From positions 1 to 7,771 of the forward strand of contig CATZIC010000075.1 of NCBI GenBank assembly GCA_958419945.1: a DNA stretch of 7,771 bases, given 5' to 3'. The notes below the pieces were generated by a model, which saw nothing but the letters and a program-made list of their open reading frames with translations, did no database searches and was not told where the DNA came from. Source of the DNA: an uncultured Clostridia bacterium. GTDB lineage: Bacteria > Bacillota > Clostridia > Christensenellales > Borkfalkiaceae. This document shows, in pieces, positions 1 through 4,659 of this stretch. A program made the position numbers and the translations under genes. The first letter of the stretch is position 1. Every line of letters starts with the position of its first letter.

Positions 1-138
1 AAGTTTTTTGAACTTGCAACAGCCCCCTTTTTATTAGGGTTATTTGTACGGTATATCCGGCGTTTTATTGTTTTAATGAATCACAAAATGCGAAAGTTAA
101 TTACGCCTTTGATTTCTTTTCTTTCTTGGGTGGGGTGA
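1..138 (+). CDS. Possible C-terminal end of a gene entering from the left (doubtful)
   Basis: One forward frame is open from base 1 to a TGA at 136-138 and gives 45 residues containing FLLGLFVRYIRRFIVL, which is hydrophobic and basic. The other two forward frames close within about 40 bases. If real, it is the tail of a convergent gene whose last 38 bases overlap the 3' end of the leftward antiporter. An open run of this length in AT-rich DNA can arise by chance. I recognise no family and see no terminator after it. Treat it as a candidate only; the sequence to the left of the window decides it. Confidence 0.2.
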   Translation, partial: KFFELATAPFLLGLFVRYIRRFIVLMNHKMRKLITPLISFLSWVG

Positions 139-1315
139 TGATTTCGCCGGCCTTTGTAAGAGCGGTCTTTGTAACAAGTGGGCCTATAAGCTCATAAACG
201 AGTGTTGCGGAGAGCACCACCGTGGTAATAATCGGGGCGTACTTAGGAAGATCTATTGCAACTTCCTGCGCCATACCGATTGCAACGCCTGCCTGCGGCA
301 AAAGGGTAAGCCCCAAATATTTTTTAACGTTGGGTTCGGCTTTGGCAAGAGTTGCGCCGAGTGCTGCGCCGCCGTATTTGCCGACCGATCTTGTTAAAAT
401 ATAAACTATTCCGACCAAACCTACAGATACGAGAATCCTAACGTTAAGTTGAGCGCCGGAGATTACGAAGAAAAGTACGTACAAAGGGTGCGCCCAACGG
501 TCGTAGGAGTCCATAACAGGCTCGGTGTGGATATCGAAATTGCAGTAAATTGCGCCTATCATCATGCAAAGAAGAAGGCTTGACAAATTCCAAAGTTTGG
601 AAAGGGCGACGCCCGCAAAAATGCACAGAATGATTATGGTAAGTCTGTTTGCACGGGAACGGAAGATCTTTACTCCGCCGGCAACCACGAACCCTAAAGC
701 AGTACCTACGGCAAGGGATAAAAGAATTTCTTTAAGAGGGTCCAAAAATACCCAAACGGAAAGCGAAGTGCCGTTTGCAATGGCTTGAGAAATGGCTATC
801 GATATTGAAAATATAATAAGACCGATGGCGTCGTCGATGGCTACGACGGGAAGAAGTGTGTCGGTTACGGGTCCTTGCGCTTTGTACTGGTGCACGACGA
901 GAAGGGTCGCGGCAGGGGCCGTAGCGGTCGCTATTGCGCCGAGGACGAAAGCAACCGGCAAATCTATTACCTTAAATAAATAGAGAACTACCATTACGAG
1001 GTCTACCAAAAGCGCCGTAATTACCGCTTGCACGATGGTAATTATAAACACGCCTTTTCCAAGTGTTTTAAGGTGCGATATCTTGAAACAAAATCCTATC
1101 GAAAAAGCAATGAATCCCAAAGAAAGTTCGGACAAAAGGGAAAGGTCGGAAATAAGCTTCTCGTCGATAATTCCGAAAGTGTACGGGCTTAAAATAAGCC
1201 CCGCAAGTAAGTAAGCCGTTACGTTGGGCAGGTGGATCAGGTTGCAAAGCCTCGTCATTATAAGTCCGAGCGCAAGCAGAGCGGCCAGCGAAAGCAAAAG
1301 GGTAACGTGTTCCAT
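101..1315 (-). CDS. Cation:proton antiporter, CPA family (Na+/H+ or K+/H+ exchanger)
   Basis: This is a 404-residue polytopic membrane protein predicted to exchange a monovalent cation for protons across the cytoplasmic membrane. About a dozen hydrophobic segments run from residue 3 to about 385, followed by a short lysine-rich cytoplasmic tail (PPKKEKKSKA). Family marks are the discontinuous-helix segment GAIATATAPAATLL (126-139), the adjacent acidic pair D161-D162 in VVAIDDAIGL, R309 and K313 in TRSVGKYGGA, LLPQAGVAIG (338-347), and ELIGPL near the end. In NhaA/NapA-type carriers a carboxylate pair at this place goes with electrogenic exchange, so that mode is likely here by analogy. There is no C-terminal TrkA-N/RCK domain, unlike full KefB/KefC proteins. 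The start follows AGGAGG at 1325-1330 with 9 bases of spacing. The gene lies alone, divergent from the acidic-protein gene. The ion carried cannot be read from the sequence. Confidence 0.9.
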   Translation of the reverse strand: MEHVTLLLSLAALLALGLIMTRLCNLIHLPNVTAYLLAGLILSPYTFGIIDEKLISDLSLLSELSLGFIAFSIGFCFKISHLKTLGKGVFIITIVQAVITALLVDLVMVVLYLFKVIDLPVAFVLGAIATATAPAATLLVVHQYKAQGPVTDTLLPVVAIDDAIGLIIFSISIAISQAIANGTSLSVWVFLDPLKEILLSLAVGTALGFVVAGGVKIFRSRANRLTIIILCIFAGVALSKLWNLSSLLLCMMIGAIYCNFDIHTEPVMDSYDRWAHPLYVLFFVISGAQLNVRILVSVGLVGIVYILTRSVGKYGGAALGATLAKAEPNVKKYLGLTLLPQAGVAIGMAQEVAIDLPKYAPIITTVVLSATLVYELIGPLVTKTALTKAGEIITPPKKEKKSKA

Positions 1316-1330
1316 AAATTAAAGCCTCCT

Positions 1331-1583
1331 GCGATATAAAAATGGCTCTATGAGCCGATTAACTCGTAATTCTCTCTTCAGTAGCGTATTGTAGTCTCAT
1401 TTTTGATAAAAAGCAAGAAAAAGTGAAGTCAAAAACAAAAAAAGTTGCAAAAATCAGCGATACAAAAATGGCTCTATGAGCCGATTAACCTATATTTTCC
1501 CTTTTTCGGCAGTCAATTTTGGGTTCAGTTTGAATAAAAAGCAAAAAAAAGGGGACTAAAAACAAAAAAAAGTAGCAAAAACG
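1331..1583 (-). repeat. Diverged tandem duplication (~126 bp unit) forming the antiporter leader
   Basis: Two direct copies lie at about 1331-1456 and 1457-1583. Their first 33 bases (1331-1363 and 1457-1489) differ at one position only. The middle parts are poorly conserved, and the last ~50 bases (about 1405-1456 and 1532-1583) are again roughly 80% alike by eye. The conserved core contains the palindrome GGCTCTATGAGCC (1344-1356 and 1470-1482), a 5-bp stem with a three-base loop. On the minus strand, the sense strand for the antiporter, the hairpin is followed by ATTTTT. The proximal copy sits just before the antiporter Shine-Dalgarno. No open frame is shared by the copies: in the distal copy stop codons flank the core. 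Confidence 0.8.
1388..1416 (-). promoter_or_regulatory. Likely promoter of the antiporter gene
   Basis: Read on the minus strand, TTGCTT (1416-1411) is followed after 17 bases by TACAAT (1393-1388). This would give a leader of about 65 bases that contains the GGCTC/GAGCC hairpin at 1344-1356. A second candidate overlaps it: TTGACT (1432-1427) with TATCAA (1408-1403) at 18 bases. Neither is perfect; the first has the better -10 box. The equivalent position in the upstream repeat copy reads TTGCTT-17-CAAAAT, a decayed version. Confidence 0.45.
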
Positions 1584-1635
1584 GGCTTAGAGGTCGACAA
1601 ATTAAAAAAATTTTAAAATATTTTTGCAATATTAC

Positions 1636-1664
1636 TTGATATTTCGTTTTTTTTATTATATAAT
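1636..1664 (+). promoter_or_regulatory. Near-consensus promoter of the acidic-protein gene
   Basis: TTGATA (1636-1641) and TATAAT (1659-1664) are separated by 17 bases, matching the housekeeping sigma factor consensus at 11 of 12 positions. Transcription should begin near 1671 and give a leader of about 57 bases before the ATG at 1728. Confidence 0.8.
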
Positions 1665-1667
1665 ACT

Positions 1668-1706
1668 AAATGTGTAGGAGTTTGTGAAACTTAAACCGCC
1701 ACATTT
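1668..1706 (+). other. Possible structured leader of the acidic-protein mRNA
   Basis: AAATGTG (1668-1674) is complementary to CACATTT (1700-1706), and between them AGTTT-GTG-AAACT (1679-1691) forms a small hairpin. The start of the outer stem overlaps the expected transcription start, so the full fold forms only if transcription begins a few bases early. The Shine-Dalgarno (AGAGAGG, 1714-1720) lies outside the fold. I recognise no known riboswitch. Confidence 0.25.
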
Positions 1707-1727
1707 CTATGTTAGAGAGGTTGAATT

Positions 1728-2603
1728 ATGGAAGGCGAATTGAAAAGAAAATATTTAGCTATCGTTGAAGAACTTGAAATCGATGACGAAGGTCGTGTGC
1801 TTTGCCAAGCACCCGAGGACGTTCAAGAGGAGCCTTCCGTTATGGAGACCGAACCCGCTGCTATCGAAACAGAAGTTGCAGCCGAACCCGTAATCGAAGT
1901 TACGGAGGAAGTTACAGAGGCAGAAGAACCTGCGGAAGCCGAGGAAACTGAAGAACCTGCGGCTGAAGAAACGGTTGAGGCTGAAGAACCTGTCGAAGTT
2001 GAAGCCGTGGTTGACGTTGAACCTGCCGAAGCACCTGCTTTGGAAGTTGCCGCAGCAGTCGACGCTATCGGTACCGTTCCTGCGCCCAAGTACGTAAACA
2101 AGAACTTTGCGCAGAAGATGATGGCCGCCGACGAGGTTATTCAGGATAGATATGACGAGGTTAAGAACTACGCTTTAAGATTCAAAAAACTTAAAGCGAG
2201 AATTTCCAAGAAGTTCGAATCCATTAACCAGGGTCGTTTGCAGTTCGTTAAACTGTCCGTTGCCGGCAAGACTTTGAAGTTATACCTTAATATGGATATC
2301 TCCGAAGTTGATCCTAAGTTCAGATGTAAGGACATGAGCGACAAGGTTACGTACGAAACCGTTCCCGTAATGCTCCGTATCAAATCCGGTCGTGCGGTAA
2401 GATACGCTAAGATGCTTATCGACCAGTGCGCAGCTAAATACGGTCTTGTTGAAAACAAGAAGTTTGTAGAAGTCGATTCCATGCAGGTTATCGAGGACTT
2501 CCTTGCCGAAAGAGAGGCAAAGAAGCTCGCTAAACTCGGCGACGATGACGACGCTTTGGAAGAAACCGCAGTTACCGAAGAAACGGCTAACATCGAAGAA
2601 TAA
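1728..2603 (+). CDS. Uncharacterised protein: Glu-rich N-terminus plus a conserved clostridial domain
   Basis: This 291-residue protein has no signal peptide or membrane segment, so it is probably cytoplasmic. Residues 1-26 form a short charged head. Residues 27-112 are a low-complexity acidic stretch with repeats of the type EAEEPVE and EETEEPAAEE, likely disordered. Residues about 132-240 form a basic, folded-looking domain with VIQDRYDEVKNYAL, FKKLKARISKKFES, GRLQFVKLSVAGKTLKLYLN and, later, VPVMLRIKSGRAVRYAKMLID. From memory this segment resembles a domain in many uncharacterised clostridial proteins; I know no function for it. Residues 250-291 are helical and then acidic again. The ATG follows AGAGAGG at 1714-1720 with 7 bases of spacing. 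It has its own promoter and terminator, so it is monocistronic. Acidic arms around a basic core could suit nucleic-acid or ribosome contact, but that is speculation. Confidence 0.85.
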   Translation: MEGELKRKYLAIVEELEIDDEGRVLCQAPEDVQEEPSVMETEPAAIETEVAAEPVIEVTEEVTEAEEPAEAEETEEPAAEETVEAEEPVEVEAVVDVEPAEAPALEVAAAVDAIGTVPAPKYVNKNFAQKMMAADEVIQDRYDEVKNYALRFKKLKARISKKFESINQGRLQFVKLSVAGKTLKLYLNMDISEVDPKFRCKDMSDKVTYETVPVMLRIKSGRAVRYAKMLIDQCAAKYGLVENKKFVEVDSMQVIEDFLAEREAKKLAKLGDDDDALEETAVTEETANIEE

Positions 2604-2622
2604 TTCAAATTATACTTGCTTA

Positions 2623-2653
2623 AAAGGGTGCAGATTTTGCACCCTTTATTTTA
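2623..2653 (+). terminator. Terminator after the acidic-protein gene
   Basis: AAAGGGTGCA (2623-2632) pairs perfectly with TGCACCCTTT (2638-2647) around a five-base loop and is followed by ATTTTAT. It starts about 20 bases after the stop codon. Confidence 0.85.
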
Positions 2654-2716
2654 TAGCCATAACAGAAGGTGTTTTTATAAATTTTTTAAAGCAAAGTAGA
2701 AACTTTTTTGCTTTAC

Positions 2717-2745
2717 TTGACTTTTACCTCGTTATCCCGTATAAT
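2717..2745 (+). promoter_or_regulatory. Strong promoter in front of a non-coding stretch
   Basis: TTGACT (2717-2722) and TATAAT (2740-2745) are spaced by 17 bases, 11 of 12 consensus positions. The start point should be near 2752. No gene begins within 230 bases, and a second promoter (2907-2935) serves rpmG, so this one seems to make a short RNA or an additional long leader for rpmG. Confidence 0.7.
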
Positions 2746-2751
2746 GAAAAA

Positions 2752-2836
2752 CAGGTAAGCGACTTTATGTGCAGTTTACACCTGCCGATATTGGATTGCG
2801 GCATTGCCCCGAACGGATAGTTTCGGGGACTTTTCA
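2752..2836 (+). ncRNA. Candidate small RNA or regulatory leader, family not recognised
   Basis: The stretch lies between a strong promoter (2717-2745) and a terminator-like hairpin (2807-2828 plus ACTTTT). About 80 bases would be transcribed. Possible stems are CAGGT (2752-2756) with ACCTG (2780-2784), TGCCG (2783-2787) with CGGCA (2799-2803), which compete by two bases, and the CCCCGAA/TTCGGGG hairpin at the 3' end. No convincing short open frame with a ribosome binding site is present. It lacks the GGAAG core of SRP RNA, the T-arm of a tRNA, and any riboswitch core I know. It could also be the 5' end of a longer rpmG-secE-nusG transcript with an attenuator. Confidence 0.35.
2807..2834 (+). 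terminator. Terminator-like hairpin ending the candidate small RNA
   Basis: CCCCGAA (2807-2813) pairs with TTCGGGG (2822-2828) around an eight-base loop and is followed by ACTTTTC. The stem is GC-rich, but the T-tract is short and starts two bases late, so termination may be partial. Confidence 0.5.
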
Positions 2837-2906
2837 TAGTATGTATTCACTAACTTTTTATAAAGTTTGGGTTATTTAAAAAATTTGCAAAAATCAAGAA
2901 AAACAC

Positions 2907-2935
2907 TTGACAAGTATTATATAATATAGTAAAAT
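2907..2935 (+). promoter_or_regulatory. Promoter of the rpmG-secE-nusG unit
   Basis: A perfect TTGACA (2907-2912) is followed after 17 bases by TAAAAT (2930-2935). Two further -10-like words (TATAAT at 2920, TATAGT at 2925) are too close to the -35. Transcription should start near 2941. Confidence 0.7.
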
Positions 2936-2941
2936 ATCTTA

Positions 2942-2969
2942 GCACTCCGAATGGGGGTGTTAATTTTTT
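2942..2969 (+). other. Hairpin at the 5' end of the rpmG mRNA
   Basis: CACTCC (2943-2948) pairs with GGGGTG (2954-2959) with one G-U pair; G2942 and T2960 can extend the stem. It would sit at the very 5' end of the transcript and is followed by TTAATTTTTTA just before the Shine-Dalgarno AGGAAGG (2970-2976). It may stabilise the mRNA 5' end; a weak attenuator is also possible. Confidence 0.3.
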
Positions 2970-2984
2970 AGGAAGGCAAATGAA

Positions 2985-3146
2985 ATGGCAAAGGGTGTAA
3001 GAACAAGAATTACGTTGGCATGCACAGAATGCAATCAGAGAAATTACGACGTATACAAAAACAAAAAGAACACTCCGGACAGAATCGAGCTTAGCAAATA
3101 TTGCCCGTTCTGCAAAAAGCATACTCAGCACAAAGAAACAAAGTAA
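2985..3146 (+). CDS. rpmG: 50S ribosomal protein L33 (zinc-binding form)
   Basis: This 53-residue protein is a small large-subunit ribosomal protein near the tRNA exit site. It begins MAKGVRTRITLACTEC and ends FCKKHTQHKETK. Two CxxC pairs, C13/C16 and C40/C43, form the zinc ribbon, so this is the zinc-dependent form and not the cysteine-free paralogue made under zinc starvation. The length fits the family (about 49-55). The ATG at 2985 follows AGGAAGG (2970-2976) with 8 bases of spacing; an earlier ATG at 2980 is in a different frame. It is first in the rpmG-secE-nusG unit, a common Bacillota order. The tRNA-Trp gene that often sits beside it is absent. Confidence 0.95.
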   Translation: MAKGVRTRITLACTECNQRNYDVYKNKKNTPDRIELSKYCPFCKKHTQHKETK

Positions 3147-3189
3147 GCTTAAGTATTGCTTACCCATAAGGGAATTTTCGAGGTGAATT

Positions 3190-3453
3190 ATGGAAGAAAA
3201 TAAAAACAAAAAGAACCAACCCGCAAAATCCGCTAAAAAAGCGAAGAAGCCGAACGCTTTCGTAAGATTCGGTCATTGGATTAAAACCAAGTTTTCGGGC
3301 ATGGCTTCCGAACTCAAAAAAGTTACTTGGCCTAAGTTTTCAAAGGTATTAAAACAGACCGGCGTAGTACTCGCGGTAGTTTTGTTTTTCCTTGTAATCG
3401 TTACGGCTATAGATTTCGGTCTTACCGAACTTTTAAAAGTCGTCGGCAGATAA
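3190..3453 (+). CDS. secE: Preprotein translocase subunit SecE
   Basis: This 87-residue subunit of the SecYEG channel clamps SecY in the cytoplasmic membrane. The N-terminus (residues 3-21) is lysine-rich and probably disordered. The amphipathic surface helix ends in the family signature ELKKVTWPKF (41-50), and a single membrane segment follows at about 57-78 (TGVVLAVVLFFLVIVTAID). It is the short one-helix form usual in Gram-positive bacteria. The ATG follows GAGGTG at 3180-3185. It lies 43 bases after rpmG and 12 bases before nusG, so the three genes are probably co-transcribed. Confidence 0.95.
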   Translation: MEENKNKKNQPAKSAKKAKKPNAFVRFGHWIKTKFSGMASELKKVTWPKFSKVLKQTGVVLAVVLFFLVIVTAIDFGLTELLKVVGR

Positions 3454-3465
3454 TAGGTGTTTTAA

Positions 3466-3999
3466 ATGGGCGCTGAAAATGCAAAATGGTATGTACTTCA
3501 TACCTATTCCGGTTACGAGGCTATCGTTGAGGAAGGTTTAAAAAGGCTTATTGAAAACAATAACCTTGGCGACACGATTTACGAAATCAGAATACCGGAG
3601 GAAGAAACAATCGAAGAAAAAGACGGTAAGAAAAAGTACGTCAAAAGAAAGAAATTTCCTACCTACGTCTTTTTAAAGATGATCTATAATAACGACCTCT
3701 GGTTTTTGATTACGAACACTCGTGGCGTAACGGGTTTCGTCGGCCCTATGGGACGTCCCGCACCGCTTACCCCCGATGAGGTTAAGCGTCTGCGTCTTGA
3801 CGATTGGGTTGAAAACGTGGATATCAAAGTGGGCGACAATGTTAAAATCGTTTCAGGTGCGCTCGCAGGTATGATAGGCACTATCGAAGCTTTGCAGCCC
3901 GAAAACCAAAAGGCAAGCGTTAAGGTTGAAGTTTTCGGCAGGGAAACCAACGTAGAACTCAGCTTTATCGAACTTGAAAAAATCAACGAGGAAGCTTAA
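3466..3999 (+). CDS. nusG: Transcription termination/antitermination factor NusG
   Basis: This 177-residue protein binds RNA polymerase and modulates pausing, Rho termination and coupling to the ribosome. The NGN domain covers about residues 6-112, with WYVLHTYSGYE (8-18), FPTYVFLKM (64-72) and the conserved TRGVTGFVG (85-93). A linker leads to the KOW domain at about 120-177, with VGDNVKIVSGALAGMIGTI (122-140). Length and domain order are normal. The insert EEETIEEKDGKKKYVKRKKF (46-65) is the charged loop commonly seen in this family. The Shine-Dalgarno AGGTG (3455-3459) is weaker than others in the window. It is last in the rpmG-secE-nusG unit and is followed by a terminator. Confidence 0.97.
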   Translation: MGAENAKWYVLHTYSGYEAIVEEGLKRLIENNNLGDTIYEIRIPEEETIEEKDGKKKYVKRKKFPTYVFLKMIYNNDLWFLITNTRGVTGFVGPMGRPAPLTPDEVKRLRLDDWVENVDIKVGDNVKIVSGALAGMIGTIEALQPENQKASVKVEVFGRETNVELSFIELEKINEEA

Positions 4000-4015
4000 T
4001 GCTGAAAAAGTTTTT

Positions 4016-4036
4016 AAAGACTATCTAGTCTTTTCT
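4016..4036 (+). terminator. Terminator after nusG
   Basis: AAAGACTA (4016-4023) and TAGTCTTT (4026-4033) form a perfect inverted repeat, so at least the six outer pairs fold as a hairpin. TTTTCTTTCC follows. It separates the nusG unit from rplK, though AT-rich stems of this kind may allow read-through. Confidence 0.65.
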
Positions 4037-4048
4037 TTCCGTTTATCC

Positions 4049-4077
4049 TTGCGCACGCACGCGTGCGACAATATATT
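4049..4077 (+). promoter_or_regulatory. Likely promoter of rplK-rplA, with a GC-rich palindrome in the spacer
   Basis: TTGCGC (4049-4054) is followed after 17 bases by TATATT (4072-4077); TATTAT two bases on is another -10 option. The -35 and spacer include CGCACG-CACG-CGTGCG (4052-4067), a perfect inverted repeat in otherwise AT-rich DNA. The start point would be near 4084, about 95 bases before rplK. Confidence 0.45.
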
Positions 4078-4113
4078 ATTATATTAGTTTAAACCGTCGT
4101 TTTTAACGGCGTT

Positions 4114-4162
4114 TGTGGGAGAGACATTAAATTCTTTTCTATGATGTCTTGTTTATACCACG
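4114..4162 (+). promoter_or_regulatory. Ribosomal protein L1 binding-site mimic before rplK
   Basis: TGTGG (4114-4118) pairs with CCACG (4158-4162, one G-U). Then comes an asymmetric internal loop, GA on the 5' side and GTTTATA on the 3' side, and an inner stem GAGACAT (4121-4127) with ATGTCTT (4144-4150). The GTGGGAG...CCAC layout resembles the L1 site on 23S rRNA that leaders of this operon imitate. The Shine-Dalgarno GGAGG (4168-4172) begins five bases after the fold. Bound L1 should hinder rplK translation; this is inferred from the known L1 autoregulation. Confidence 0.65.
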
Positions 4163-4178
4163 CATATGGAGGTAAGTT

Positions 4179-4604
4179 ATGGCAAAAAAAGTTACGGCTG
4201 TTGTTAAACTTCAATTACCCGCCGCAAAAGCAACTCCCGGTCCACCGGTAGGTTCCACACTCGGTCCTTACGGTATCAACATTCCGGGCTTTACTAAGGA
4301 ATTCAATGCTAAAACGCAGAATCAAGCAGGTCTTATAATTCCTGTAGTAATTACAATTTATCAGGATCGTTCATTCACATTTATTCTTAAGACGCCACCT
4401 GCACCCGTTTTAATCAAAAAGGCATGCGGCTTAGAGTCCGCAAGTGCGACGCCCAACAAAGTCAAAGTTGCAAAACTTACTAAGGCTCAAGTTGAAGAAA
4501 TCGCTAAGGTTAAGATGGTTGACACCAATGCCGCTTCTTTGGAAGCTTGCATGAGCATGATCGCCGGTACTGCACGCAGTATGGGTATCACCGTCGAGGA
4601 ATAA
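4179..4604 (+). CDS. rplK: 50S ribosomal protein L11
   Basis: This 141-residue protein binds the GTPase-associated centre of 23S rRNA at the base of the L7/L12 stalk and takes part in factor binding and the stringent response. The N-terminal domain (about 1-70) has the proline-rich PGPPVGSTLGPYGIN (20-34), the region where thiostrepton-resistance changes map in other species; its key prolines are present. The C-terminal RNA-binding domain (about 75-141) carries ACMSMIAGTARSMGITV near the end, the family signature. The length is standard. The ATG has GGAGG at 4168-4172 with 6 bases of spacing. It is the first gene of the rplK-rplA unit. Confidence 0.97.
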   Translation: MAKKVTAVVKLQLPAAKATPGPPVGSTLGPYGINIPGFTKEFNAKTQNQAGLIIPVVITIYQDRSFTFILKTPPAPVLIKKACGLESASATPNKVKVAKLTKAQVEEIAKVKMVDTNAASLEACMSMIAGTARSMGITVEE

Positions 4605-4611
4605 TATATAA

Positions 4612-4644
4612 CGTGGGAGGGTTTTATAAGCCCGCTTAACCACG
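4612..4644 (+). promoter_or_regulatory. Second ribosomal protein L1 binding-site mimic, before rplA
   Basis: CGTGG (4612-4616) pairs perfectly with CCACG (4640-4644). The internal loop has GA on the 5' side and GCTTAA on the 3' side. The inner stem GGGTTT (4619-4624) pairs with AAGCCC (4628-4633) around a TAT loop. The plan matches the site before rplK in outer stem, GA and GYTTA-type loop. The fold ends directly at the AGGAGG of rplA (4645-4650), so bound L1 would cover the ribosome binding site. Confidence 0.75.
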
Positions 4645-4659
4645 AGGAGGATTAAATTT

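Noticed and set aside
1332..1410. Short minus-strand coding readings through the leader repeat (a 13-codon frame starting MRLQYA, and frames containing RLIEPF)
   Set aside because: There is no ribosome binding site, the frames are not kept between the two repeat copies, and stop codons flank the core in the distal copy.
1331..1583. CRISPR array or mobile-element ends
   Set aside because: There are only two repeat copies, with a spacing and internal similarity that show tandem duplication; no transposase or cas gene is present.
1823..2101. 92-codon minus-strand Ser/Ala/Thr-rich frame
   Set aside because: It is the mirror of the Glu/Ala/Pro repeat stretch of the forward gene; the low complexity keeps it open.
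2168..2608. 146-codon minus-strand open frame opposite the acidic-protein gene
   Set aside because: It is a Ser/Leu-rich translation of the antisense of a well-supported gene, with no ribosome binding site of note.
2503..2820. 105-codon forward frame running from the end of the acidic-protein gene through the intergenic region
   Set aside because: It crosses a terminator and a promoter, overlaps the true gene in another frame, and has no recognisable protein features.
2752..2836. tRNA, SRP RNA or known riboswitch before rpmG
   Set aside because: There is no T-arm GTTCGAA motif or acceptor stem, no GGAAG SRP core, and no riboswitch core I could match.
2850..3209. 119-codon minus-strand open frame across the rpmG region
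   Set aside because: It is antisense to clear rpmG coding sequence and its leader, lacks family resemblance, and its open state follows from AT-rich composition and rpmG codons.
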